This document shows positions 8,405 through 16,259 of a stretch of 64,000 nt of DNA, in pieces. The notes beneath the pieces are model-generated. The model ran no database searches and was not told the origin of the DNA. It saw only the letters and a list, made by a program, of their open reading frames with translations. The stretch is from contig FCNR01000072.1 in the NCBI GenBank assembly GCA_900016875.1, forward strand, positions 23,656 to 87,655, read 5' to 3'. Source of the DNA: Eubacteriaceae bacterium CHKCI004 (lineage in GTDB: Bacteria > Bacillota > Clostridia > Lachnospirales > Lachnospiraceae). Position numbers and translations under genes: made by a program. How positions within the stretch are numbered: the stretch's first letter is position 1; the number at the start of each line of letters is the position of its first letter.

Positions 8405-8434
8405 GAAAAAGGCTGTCCTGCTGAGAGGACAGCC
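8405..8434 (-). terminator. rbsK: Intrinsic terminator of the ribokinase gene
   Basis: On the minus strand AGGACAGCC pairs with GGCTGTCCT (9-bp perfect stem, 8411-8434, 6-nt loop), followed by TTTTT and TCC. It lies 30 bp past the rbsK stop. Confidence 0.8.
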
Positions 8435-8464
8435 AAAATCAATATGTATGTCAGGTTAAGTCAA

Positions 8465-9388
8465 TTATGCCCGCTCAGCGAGAAATGCCTCGATGGCATC
8501 TTTTGCAGGAAGAGACGGCTGCGCGCCCAGATGCTGTACAGAAATAGCTGCGGCTGCGCTGGCGTATCTGGCTGATGCCACGATGTCGCCGGTCTCCGCG
8601 TATTGTTTTACCAGTACGCCGGTGAAGCAGTCGCCGGCTGCAGTCGGGTCAACGGCGTCCACTTTAAAAGTAGGAACCATCTGACAGATATCTTCGCCGT
8701 AGATGAAAGAGCCTTTGTCGCCCATCTTTAAAACAACGTATTTGCAGTTGGAGCGTTCATGAAGAATCTTGCAGGCTGCAATACAGGTATCGTCGTCTTT
8801 TGGAAGAATACCAACCAGGGCTTCAGTCTCTGTCTCATTCGGGGAGAGAATGGTGATACCCTGGAATTTCTCAATCGGGTAATCCTGTGCCGGGCCAGCG
8901 TCAAGACAGGTGATCATACCTCTCTCCTTTGCAAGTTCAAATGCCCGTACATTGCTCTCCAGAGGAATCTCAAGCTGCATCATCAGCGCGTCGTATTCCT
9001 TGCCTTTGAAAGCTTCCTCGACGGATTCCGGCGTGGTGTCGTTGTTTGCGCCTGTGTAGATGGCGAGACGATTCATGCCGTCTTCCTCCAGCATAATTAC
9101 AGCCATTCCGGTGTTGGAGCCATCCTTTAGATGGAGATTGGAAACATCAATCCCTACATTTTTTAACATGTCAAGAAGCGCCTCTCCGTTGGCGTCCTGA
9201 CCCAGAGTGCCGCAAACCGAAACTTCTCCGCCGGCCTTTGCGGCTGCAACAGCAGAATTGCTGCCTTTTCCACCGCCCGCGTTGGAATAAGTAGTGCCGA
9301 GGATACTCTCGCTTGGATGCGGAATCCGTGGCATCTGAAGAATCAGATCCATCATAATACTGCCAACCATTAAAATTTTTGCTGCCAT
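8465..9388 (-). CDS. rbsK: Ribokinase (PfkB-family sugar kinase)
   Basis: 307 aa, the normal family length. The N-terminal PfkB signature is GGGKGSNSAVAAAKAGG (about residues 38-54). The C-terminal catalytic motif is DAVDPTAAGDCFTG, a common ribokinase variant of DTTGAGD with the catalytic Asp retained. NAGGGKGSN and ALMMQLEIPLE are also ribokinase-like. Expected reaction: ATP-dependent phosphorylation of ribose at O5, feeding the pentose phosphate pathway. No ribose transporter, rbsD or regulator adjoins, so the substrate is assigned from sequence similarity only. RBS GGAGGGAAGG precedes ATG 9388; the gene has its own promoter and terminator and is monocistronic. Confidence 0.85.
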   Translation of the reverse strand: MAAKILMVGSIMMDLILQMPRIPHPSESILGTTYSNAGGGKGSNSAVAAAKAGGEVSVCGTLGQDANGEALLDMLKNVGIDVSNLHLKDGSNTGMAVIMLEEDGMNRLAIYTGANNDTTPESVEEAFKGKEYDALMMQLEIPLESNVRAFELAKERGMITCLDAGPAQDYPIEKFQGITILSPNETETEALVGILPKDDDTCIAACKILHERSNCKYVVLKMGDKGSFIYGEDICQMVPTFKVDAVDPTAAGDCFTGVLVKQYAETGDIVASARYASAAAAISVQHLGAQPSLPAKDAIEAFLAERA

Positions 9389-9408
9389 AATACCTTCCCT
9401 CCGTAAAT

Positions 9409-9437
9409 TTCATATATAATGCATGAAAATTTGTCAA
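9409..9437 (-). promoter_or_regulatory. rbsK: Predicted rbsK promoter
   Basis: On the minus strand TTGACA (9437-9432), a 17-bp spacer and TATGAA (9414-9409). It points away from the cysteine desulfurase gene. Confidence 0.6.
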
Positions 9438-9544
9438 TTATATTGTAATTTTAATGAAATTGTGTAGAAAAGTCAAGATTTATCTGGAAATGTAAAAATG
9501 CTATAATTATATTAAATTTTGTCTTGATACAGGAGTGTGAGCTT

Positions 9545-10684
9545 ATGATATATTTTGATAACGCGGCAACAACTTTGAAGAAGCCGGAGGTAGTTGTCAG
9601 AGCCGTGGCAGACGCCGTCTGTACTGTGGGAAATGCATCGAGGGGCTCTCATGAGGCGTCGTTGTCCGGTATGAGGATTCTTTATAAAACCAGAGCGATG
9701 CTGTGCGAGATGTTTCATGGCGACAGTCCGGAGCGGACCGTATTTACAGCCAATGCGACCATGGCACTAAATATGACTATTCAGGGGATGTTTAATCCGG
9801 GAGACCATGTGATCACCACTGCTTTGGAACATAATTCTGTACTTCGTCCTCTGTATCTCATGGAAAGCAGAGGGGTAGCCATGACGGTGGTTTCGGCGGA
9901 TAAACAGGGAAATATCGATTACGATGATATAGAGAAAAATATCCGTCCGACCACGAGGGCGGTGGTCTGCACCCATGCTTCCAATCTCACAGGAAATGTA
10001 CTGGATATTTCTTATATAGGAAATATCTGCCGCAGGCACGGCCTGTATCTGGTGCTGGACGCCTCTCAGACTGCCGGCGTGCTGCCCATTGACATGCAGG
10101 AAACGCACATTTCCGTACTCTGCTTTACCGGCCATAAAGGGCTCATGGGTCCCCAGGGAACCGGAGGAATGTTGGTGAGGGAGGGCGTGAACATCCGTCC
10201 GCTGCTGGTGGGAGGAAGCGGTGTTCATTCCTACAGCAGAACTCATCCGGCGGAGCTGCCTACGGCCCTTGAAGCAGGGACGCTTAACTCCCATGGCATC
10301 GCCGGACTGTATGCTGCACTCGAATACCTCCGGGAAGGAGGGATTCATCATTTGTATGAGAAAGAACATCGTCTTATGGAGATCTTCTATGAAGGCGTCC
10401 GAAACATCCCATCGGTAAAGGTGTACGGTGATTTTACACAGAAAAAACGTGCGCCGATTGTAACCTTGAATATTGGAGACTATGATTCTGGTCAGGTCAG
10501 CGATGAGCTGCTGACCCGTTTTGCAATCGCCACCCGGGCGGGCGCCCACTGTGCACCTCTGATGCACGAAGCGCTGGGAACGAAAGAGCAGGGCGCCGTG
10601 CGGTTCAGTTTCTCGCATTTTAATACGATAGAAGAGATCAGACAAGGGATCGAGGCGGTAAAAATTTTGGCGACTGAGAGTTGA
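9545..10684 (+). CDS. Class V aminotransferase / cysteine desulfurase family protein
   Basis: 379 aa from ATG 9545, chosen over a TTG at 9524 because AGGAG (9531-9535) sits 9 nt upstream. PLP-dependent fold type I: YFDNAATT at the N terminus, the PLP-lysine motif TGHKGLMGPQGTGG, and the active Cys in RAGAHCAPL. It resembles the EF2568-type subgroup (often annotated 'cysteine desulfurase family protein') rather than IscS or SufS; in other Firmicutes that subgroup is linked to selenium and molybdenum-hydroxylase genes, none of which are here. Expected chemistry: removal of S (or Se) from cysteine or selenocysteine. An extended -10 (TGCTATAAT, 9499-9507) lies upstream. Physiological role not determinable from context. 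Confidence 0.85.
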   Translation: MIYFDNAATTLKKPEVVVRAVADAVCTVGNASRGSHEASLSGMRILYKTRAMLCEMFHGDSPERTVFTANATMALNMTIQGMFNPGDHVITTALEHNSVLRPLYLMESRGVAMTVVSADKQGNIDYDDIEKNIRPTTRAVVCTHASNLTGNVLDISYIGNICRRHGLYLVLDASQTAGVLPIDMQETHISVLCFTGHKGLMGPQGTGGMLVREGVNIRPLLVGGSGVHSYSRTHPAELPTALEAGTLNSHGIAGLYAALEYLREGGIHHLYEKEHRLMEIFYEGVRNIPSVKVYGDFTQKKRAPIVTLNIGDYDSGQVSDELLTRFAIATRAGAHCAPLMHEALGTKEQGAVRFSFSHFNTIEEIRQGIEAVKILATES

Positions 10685-10757
10685 AAATTATTGTTTGTCA
10701 AAAGTGAAATGTGTTTTTTTTATGACTTTTTTGTGAATAATTAACGAAAAATAGTTG

Positions 10758-10786
10758 TTGCAAGGGAAAGTTTTGTATGATATTCT
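10758..10786 (+). promoter_or_regulatory. Predicted promoter of the 236-aa secreted protein
   Basis: TTGCAA (10758-10763), 17-bp spacer, TATTCT (10781-10786), 49 bp before the start codon. Confidence 0.5.
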
Positions 10787-10834
10787 AGTGTCAGGAAACT
10801 AATAATTCTTCAAACAATAAAAAGGAGTAATGCT

Positions 10835-11545
10835 ATGAAAAATTTAAGAAAGTCATTGGGATTATTTGCAGCGGCTTTCGCACTGTGTATGGTATTTGCG
10901 TTGGGAGCGAAAGTGAACGCAGCAGATGTTGAGATGCAGATTGGAAATGCTGACGCAGGAAAAGGACAGGTTCAGACCATGGCAATTCCGGACTTTGCTA
11001 TCAGCTATATCAGTTCGGATAAGTCTCAGGCAAGTTTCAGTATCGCATATCAGTATGGTACCTGGACAAGAATAGGAGTCTTTGATGAGAATGACAGACT
11101 GGTGGCATATGACGATGCATTATCTTATGCAACAGTTACCGGTCTTCAGAAGAATAAGGTATATTATTACAGAGCTCAGACAGTTTCCGATGAATATGGA
11201 ACGCCTACATCACAGTGGTCTGATGCAAAGGCTTTTTCAACAATTGACAGCAAAAAGATCAAGTTTAAAGGCGTTAAAAATCAGAAAGCCTGCACGATTA
11301 AGGTACCTAAGGTAAACGGAGTAAAGAACTATACTCTTTATATGTCAACGAAATATGACAAAGGTTTTAAAAAGGTTAAAAATATAAAACCTGGCAAAAA
11401 GATTAAACTGACAAAGTTTAAGAAAAAATCATTTAAGATTGGAAAGAGATATTATATCAGACTTCAGGTAAATACTAAGAAAGGTGTTACCTGCGGTAAT
11501 TATTACCAGGGCTCTGTTTATTTCTACAGAACACTCAAATTCTAA
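10835..11545 (+). CDS. Secreted fibronectin-type-III-like protein
   Basis: 236 aa. The signal peptide is about residues 1-30 (MKNLRKSLG, hydrophobic core, KVNAAD). The mature protein has a first beta-rich domain with FAISYISSDKSQASFSIAY and YYYRAQTVSDEYGTP, and a second, Lys-rich FnIII-like domain (VNGVKNYTLYMSTKYDKGFK; YYIRLQVNTKKGVTC). The second domain has the same layout as the C-terminal domain of the protein at 62554-63849 (xYTxYxSTKxDxxxKKVK, then KRYYIRLQ versus KKYFVRVRTY). There is no catalytic motif; it is probably a wall-associated or matrix protein. RBS AAAAAGGAG precedes ATG 10835. The Lys-rich tail may bind anionic wall polymers (inference). Confidence 0.75.
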   Translation: MKNLRKSLGLFAAAFALCMVFALGAKVNAADVEMQIGNADAGKGQVQTMAIPDFAISYISSDKSQASFSIAYQYGTWTRIGVFDENDRLVAYDDALSYATVTGLQKNKVYYYRAQTVSDEYGTPTSQWSDAKAFSTIDSKKIKFKGVKNQKACTIKVPKVNGVKNYTLYMSTKYDKGFKKVKNIKPGKKIKLTKFKKKSFKIGKRYYIRLQVNTKKGVTCGNYYQGSVYFYRTLKF

Positions 11546-11631
11546 AAAGATATATAAGTATCTGAATTATAAAATATCTACATAAGATTTAACGGAGCAA
11601 TAATATTTTTTAAAAATGTAGATTGATGTGA

Positions 11632-11723
11632 AAGAGACTGCTGCAGAACTTGTCTCAAAAGAATAGCGTATTTATCATAATACTGTTATTTTTGAGATGA
11701 TTGATTCTCAGGAGTCTCTTTTT
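11632..11723 (+). terminator. Long nested inverted repeat, probable terminator
   Basis: Outer stem AAGAGACT (11632-11639)/AGTCTCTT (11713-11720) followed by TTTTT. A second stem, TCTCAAAA (11653-11660)/TTTTGAGA (11690-11697), is nested inside. The rest of the 356-bp gap before the next gene (11546-11901) is AT-rich and shows no ORF. Confidence 0.5.
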
Positions 11724-11901
11724 AGTGCCTTAATCTCATTTAGTATCGTCTGTGGCCGCTTTTGCTGAATATAAATTTTTATATAAGTTTTAAAAGATGT
11801 TTTTATTTCCTTTTCTGTGAATTATACATATGTTATAATTTTTTTAATATTCATGTGGCGTCTGAAATCATGCATTGGAAGAAGAATTGAGGAAATTATA
11901 T

Positions 11902-12180
11902 ATGAATGATAAGATTATGGACAAAATCAATATTATTCTGTACTATGTGGTAGCGCCGGTTCTGGTACTGGAATTTCTGCTCACGGATTTGGGGATTATT
12001 GCTTTTACCATCCCTTTGTTTGCAGGATCAGCTTTGGTTCTTCTGGCGCTGATAGCCGTGTCGTTTTTTTATAAAAGGAAGCATCCGGAATATGATTTTA
12101 AAGCTAATGATTTTTATACGAAAATACTGGTTGTTATTATATTGATGGAATGTTTTTATACGGCAGGATTTTTTAATTGA
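11902..12180 (+). CDS. Small multi-pass membrane protein of unknown function
   Basis: 92 aa from ATG 11902, preferred over an upstream TTG because GAGGAA lies 9 nt before it. Three hydrophobic segments are visible: about residues 9-31 (INIILYYVVAPVLVLEFLL), about 32-57 (IIAFTIPLFAGSALVLLAL) and about 74-91 (TKILVVIILMECFYTAGFF), joined by a basic loop YKRKHPEY. I do not recognise a family. It stands alone between two terminators, so context gives no role. Confidence 0.55.
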   Translation: MNDKIMDKINIILYYVVAPVLVLEFLLTDLGIIAFTIPLFAGSALVLLALIAVSFFYKRKHPEYDFKANDFYTKILVVIILMECFYTAGFFN

Positions 12181-12277
12181 GAAATTGCCGGATGAGAGGA
12201 TGTGCAGGCCATAGGGCAGGATAGCTGGAGCAGAGAAAAGATTTTTGTTTGTTCCAGAATAGTTTTTAAGAATAAAA

Positions 12278-12318
12278 CCCCTCCGGACGGAGCGTGAATG
12301 TTTCCGTTCGGAGGGGAT
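12278..12318 (-). terminator. pckA: Terminator of pckA (usable in both directions)
   Basis: CCCCTCCG (12278-12285)/CGGAGGGG (12309-12316). On the minus strand the stem is followed by TTTTATT; on the plus strand by ATATTTTTA. It separates the convergent small membrane protein gene and pckA. Confidence 0.8.
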
Positions 12319-12337
12319 ATTTTTATGTCTGTTTTAA

Positions 12338-13927
12338 TTATTCAGCTTTTGGGCCTGCTGCCTTGATGTTCTCCGGCATGTTCGGGTATTTTTTCTCGAA
12401 GTTTTCCTGGAACATTTTAGCCAGCTTCTTAGCCTGTGCATCGTAAGCGTCTTTGTCTGCCCATGTATCGCGAGGGTTCATGATCTCGGATGGAACATCC
12501 GGGCAGCTCTGCGGGATGTCAAGGTTGAATACATCGTCGTGTTTGTATTCCACGTTGTCGAAGCTTCCGTTTAAGGCAGCTGTTACCATGGCGCGGGTAT
12601 ATTTCAGTTTCATACGGCTTCCGACTCCGTAAGGGCCGCCGGTCCAGCCTGTATTTACCAGGTAAACCTTTGTGTTGTATTTCTGGATTCTCTCACCAAG
12701 CATGTTAGCGTATACAGAAGGCTCCATCGGCATGAAAGGTTCGCCGAATAAGGTGGAGAAGGTTGGCTGCGGTTCTGTGATTCCGCGCTCGGTTCCTGCC
12801 AGCTTGGAAGTAAATCCTGTTACGAAGTGGTACATTGCCGCATCCTGATCCAGTCTTGCGATTGGAGGCAGTACGCCGAATGCGTCTGCTGTCAGGAAGA
12901 TAACTACTTTAGGGATGCCGCCGACGCCCGGTACCTGTGCGTTGGAGATGAAGTCTACCGGATATCCCACACGGGTATTCTCTGTGAGGGAATCATCTGT
13001 GAAGTCAAATTCACGGGTCTCTTCATCCATCACTACATTTTCCACGAGGCTGCCGAACTTGATAGCGTTGTAGATCTCTGGTTCATTTTCCTCTGTAAGG
13101 TCGATACATTTCGCATAGCAGCCGCCCTCAAAGTTGAAGATGCCTCTGTCGGACCAGCCGTGCTCGTCGTCACCGATCAGCTTACGGTTCGGGTCAGCGG
13201 AAAGTGTTGTCTTACCTGTTCCGGACAGACCGAAGAATACGGCTGTCTCCTGGGTTTCAGGATCCATGTTAGCGGAGCAGTGCATCGGAAGCACGCCTTC
13301 CTTCGGCATTAAGTAGTTCATAACGGAGAATACGGATTTCTTGATCTCTCCGGAATACTGAGAACCACAGATAACGACTAATTTCTCTTCATAGTCAACC
13401 ATGATGGCTGCTTCGGAGTTCACGCCGTCGATTTCCGGTACGCATTTGAAGCCCGGAGCGGCGATGATCGTGAAGTCAGGCTCGCCGTAGTTTGCAAGCT
13501 CCTCCGCTGTCGGACGGATTAACAGGTCGCGGATGAAAAGATTCTGGCTTGCCAGCTCGTTGACAATACGGAACTTTCTTGTGCAGACAGGATCTGCTCC
13601 TGCCATACCGTCGAATAAGAAGATCTCTCTGTTCTGAAGATATGCAACTACTTTAGCCTTAATAGCATTAAATTTTTCCTTTTCAATCGGAACGTTTACG
13701 CTGCCCCATGCAATGTCATCATGAACAGCCGGGGTGTCTACGATAAATTTATCTTTTGGAGAACGTCCGGTGTATTTTCCTGTTGTAACAACTAAAGCAC
13801 CTGTGTTGGACAGTTTTCCTTCGCCTCTGGCGAGAGCTGCTTCTGTCAGCTGTGCAGGTGTTAAATTGCGGTAAACTGCTTTTGGATTTACGATACCTAA
13901 TTTCTCAAGTCCATATGTTTCCATCAT
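12338..13927 (-). CDS. pckA: Phosphoenolpyruvate carboxykinase (ATP)
   Basis: 529 aa. It interconverts oxaloacetate + ATP and PEP + CO2 + ADP; in fermentative anaerobes it often runs toward oxaloacetate. Hallmarks: TGRSPKDKFIVD near the N terminus, the kinase-1a P-loop GLSGTGKTTLSADP, the PEPCK-specific GDDEHGW, and the C-terminal NTGWTGGPYGVG. The start is at ATG 13927 or the adjacent ATG 13924; AGGAGG sits 5 or 8 nt upstream. A longer in-frame extension to 14056 runs through the leader hairpin and is rejected. Monocistronic, with a promoter at 14104-14131 and a ~170-nt leader containing a 25-bp perfect inverted repeat, which suggests post-transcriptional control. Confidence 0.96.
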   Translation of the reverse strand: MMETYGLEKLGIVNPKAVYRNLTPAQLTEAALARGEGKLSNTGALVVTTGKYTGRSPKDKFIVDTPAVHDDIAWGSVNVPIEKEKFNAIKAKVVAYLQNREIFLFDGMAGADPVCTRKFRIVNELASQNLFIRDLLIRPTAEELANYGEPDFTIIAAPGFKCVPEIDGVNSEAAIMVDYEEKLVVICGSQYSGEIKKSVFSVMNYLMPKEGVLPMHCSANMDPETQETAVFFGLSGTGKTTLSADPNRKLIGDDEHGWSDRGIFNFEGGCYAKCIDLTEENEPEIYNAIKFGSLVENVVMDEETREFDFTDDSLTENTRVGYPVDFISNAQVPGVGGIPKVVIFLTADAFGVLPPIARLDQDAAMYHFVTGFTSKLAGTERGITEPQPTFSTLFGEPFMPMEPSVYANMLGERIQKYNTKVYLVNTGWTGGPYGVGSRMKLKYTRAMVTAALNGSFDNVEYKHDDVFNLDIPQSCPDVPSEIMNPRDTWADKDAYDAQAKKLAKMFQENFEKKYPNMPENIKAAGPKAE

Positions 13928-13982
13928 AATAACCTCCTGAATATGTTCTGTTTTATCTTTTGAAGTCAGATATTCGACTTCA

Positions 13983-14046
13983 TGATACCCGCAGTTCCAA
14001 AGCTGCGCCGGTGGGAACTGTCGCAGCTTTGGAACTGCGGGTATCA
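13983..14046. repeat. 25-bp perfect inverted repeat in the pckA leader
   Basis: Arm 1 (13983-14007, starting TGATACCCGCAGTTCC) and arm 2 (14022-14046) are exact reverse complements across 25 positions with a 14-nt loop. There is no T-run on either strand, so it is not an intrinsic terminator. CAGTTCC (13992-13998) in arm 1 can also pair with GGAACTG (14014-14020) in the loop, giving an alternative smaller hairpin. Confidence 0.85.
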
Positions 14047-14103
14047 GATTATGCAAGATTCGCTATGAAATGTTGCAAAAAGTCTTCTCTCTTATACAGG
14101 GGT

Positions 14104-14131
14104 ATTATACACTCTTTTCGGCATTTTTCAA
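14104..14131 (-). promoter_or_regulatory. pckA: Predicted pckA promoter
   Basis: On the minus strand TTGAAA (14131-14126), a 16-bp spacer and TATAAT (14109-14104). The transcript would start near 14097, about 170 nt before the start codon, so the hairpin at 13983-14046 would be transcribed in the leader. Confidence 0.65.
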
Positions 14132-14233
14132 ACATAAAATTCACTTTTATGGAAGAAATTTTTCGGGCGGTAAAATTCGATTTTGAAGGAAGGAGAAAAA
14201 GAAAAGGTAAAATCCTTCATTTGAAAGTTTTTC

Positions 14234-16069
14234 TCATTCAGTCATTAGTGTGCTGACTCTTTCCTCAAGCAGGAAAAACGGGCAGGAGCCGCAGGAGAGA
14301 ACAGCCTCGTGGAACTCTCCGATGTCAAAATGGCTGCCAAGTTCCTCTTCCATGGTGTTTCGAAGTTGTTCCAATTTGTACCATCCAATGCTGTAAGAAA
14401 GATAGGTGGTTGGGTTTTCCACGACATATTCGTATATGGAACGGGCATTGTCTTTTGCAATACCATATCCGGAAAGATATTCACACAGGTTATCCAGCGT
14501 ATAATTTTCGTAATTGACGTATAAATCGCTGAGGGATGACAAAGCTAAAGAAAGGATATCATTATCCCGGTACAGCTGCTGCAGAAGAGAGGTAGTCTCC
14601 CGGTCTGTGTTTTTAAATTCCAGATAATTATAGCTGTACAACTGAGCGTAGGTGCCCCATCCTTCATCATAGCCGTCGCAGCGGAGCATGGAACGGATAG
14701 GGGAGGGGTCTGTGCTCAGGTAATAATTCGTCTGATACAGATGCCCCGGATATCCTTCGTGGGCCAGGGTGGAAAATTGTTCTTCATCACTGACCCGGCT
14801 CTGATTTATATAGATGATATTGGCGTCATCGCTGTCAATGGGCGGCAGAAGATAGAAGGCGCTGGCTGAGGTGGACGCGAGGGCGTCCGGTACATTTTTT
14901 AAGGTGTAGGATACATCAGGAGGCTCCGGAAAATCGATATAGGTATTGTTTTCAAGCTCTGTGAGAATCTCCTGAGCGTCGGTGAGCGACGGCTCTGCCG
15001 CCAGATAATCCGTGTAAAGATCAGGATTCTCCCGGGTGAGGGCGACAATGTCGGAGGCGGTCTCCTGAAGTGTGTTTTCCAGAGCTGTTATACATTCCTC
15101 CGGCGTCATGTCTGTTCCCACATTGGCGGACAAAAGAAGTTTATAATATTCTTTGCCGCCGTCGTACTGGCAGAGACGTTCCTTGCCGGAATCACTGTCA
15201 TTCAGATATTCTTTCAGAGAGTTTCGAAGTGATTCAAAGGCGGGAAGAACCACCTGCCGTATCAGAGAGCGATTATTATTTATGTAAGTTTGCTTCTGGT
15301 CGCCGCCCAAGTCCGGTACATTTTCTATTTTATCTTCAAAGGTTTCGATGAGCAGGTTATCTTCTTCGGAGGCATTCAGAAACTGGTCGATTTGATCGAT
15401 GGTATCATTGAGCACAAAATCGGGGCTTATGAGTCCGGCGTCCCGGCGCTGCTGCTCAAAGATGAGAAGCTGGTTAAAAAGCTCCGGTACCTGGTTCACG
15501 AGGGCAAGATAGTCCTGAATGTCCTTTTCATCGTCAAAATAGTATTCGGACAGGGTGACGGGAATCTGGGACTGCAGTCCATTGGTGCCAAGGAGAGACT
15601 GATGGAGAATATAGTCCTCGGAGGCAGCGGAAGATTCCAGAAAGTTTTTAAAAATCTGCCAGGTGAAGGCGCCTTCCTCCGATAAAGTATCGGGGTCGAA
15701 GGAATTGAGTTCCTCGAGAAGTTCGGCGGAACGATCGCAGAGTTCCTGCTGCTTTTCCACGGAAAAATCCCCGTAGGAAGGAGAGGTGTTTTCTTCTATA
15801 CCGTAAGAAGACGGGTCGGAAAGTTTGAAATGCAGAGTGACGGTGTCGGCAGATACGTATTCCTGAAAACAGTCATTAAGAAATGCGTCAAACCGCTCCT
15901 GATCAGAGTGCTCTCTGGTGCCGCAGCCGGTGAGAGCCAGAATAAACAGGAGTGGCACAAGGAGACGGCGTGCGGAGCGGGCCGCCAAAAGCCTGCGCCC
16001 GGCGCCGGATACGGTCAGGGAAAGCTGCCGCACGCGTGAAAAAAAGGTTACAAATGATGTCGGTAACAT
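14234..16069 (-). CDS. DUF885-family lipoprotein, putative metallopeptidase-like
   Basis: 611 aa. The basic N terminus (RRLLAARSARRLLVP) is followed by a hydrophobic core and a lipobox LTGC (Cys about residue 49), so a membrane lipoprotein is predicted. The C-terminal half has the DUF885 signature LAHEGYPGHLYQ, a His-Glu-x-x-Pro-Gly-His arrangement resembling zinc peptidase motifs, with further family blocks GYDEGWGTYAQLYSY and YSIGWYKLEQLR. Family members are usually described as uncharacterised or putative carboxypeptidase-like enzymes; activity here is inference. RBS AAGGGAG is 9 nt before ATG 16069. It diverges from metG. No clear terminator was found at its 3' end. Confidence 0.85.
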   Translation of the reverse strand: MLPTSFVTFFSRVRQLSLTVSGAGRRLLAARSARRLLVPLLFILALTGCGTREHSDQERFDAFLNDCFQEYVSADTVTLHFKLSDPSSYGIEENTSPSYGDFSVEKQQELCDRSAELLEELNSFDPDTLSEEGAFTWQIFKNFLESSAASEDYILHQSLLGTNGLQSQIPVTLSEYYFDDEKDIQDYLALVNQVPELFNQLLIFEQQRRDAGLISPDFVLNDTIDQIDQFLNASEEDNLLIETFEDKIENVPDLGGDQKQTYINNNRSLIRQVVLPAFESLRNSLKEYLNDSDSGKERLCQYDGGKEYYKLLLSANVGTDMTPEECITALENTLQETASDIVALTRENPDLYTDYLAAEPSLTDAQEILTELENNTYIDFPEPPDVSYTLKNVPDALASTSASAFYLLPPIDSDDANIIYINQSRVSDEEQFSTLAHEGYPGHLYQTNYYLSTDPSPIRSMLRCDGYDEGWGTYAQLYSYNYLEFKNTDRETTSLLQQLYRDNDILSLALSSLSDLYVNYENYTLDNLCEYLSGYGIAKDNARSIYEYVVENPTTYLSYSIGWYKLEQLRNTMEEELGSHFDIGEFHEAVLSCGSCPFFLLEERVSTLMTE

Positions 16070-16259
16070 ATCGGAGGACTCCCTTCAATCGATGGTGAAC
16101 GAAAAGTTTTCCATATTATACTATGTTTTGGAACCGAAAACTATTAATTTTTCAGTATTTTGACCATAGACGAACCGACATGTTTATTTTATAATAAAAA
16201 AATACGCAAAAGAAGTACCGGGAACGCGGCCGGTGCGATATATGGAACAGGAGGCAGAG

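Noticed and set aside
13983..14046. The 25-bp inverted repeat as a terminator
   Set aside because: Neither strand has a T-run after the stem, and no gene ends next to it on the minus strand.
13928..14056. 43-codon N-terminal extension of pckA
   Set aside because: It would translate through the leader hairpin; the good AGGAGG and family alignment place the start at 13927 or 13924.
16070..16259. T-box or other tRNA-sensing leader before metG (also checked before lysS)
   Set aside because: The available upstream sequence is short, lacks the T-box sequence and specifier hairpin, and shows no terminator before either start codon.
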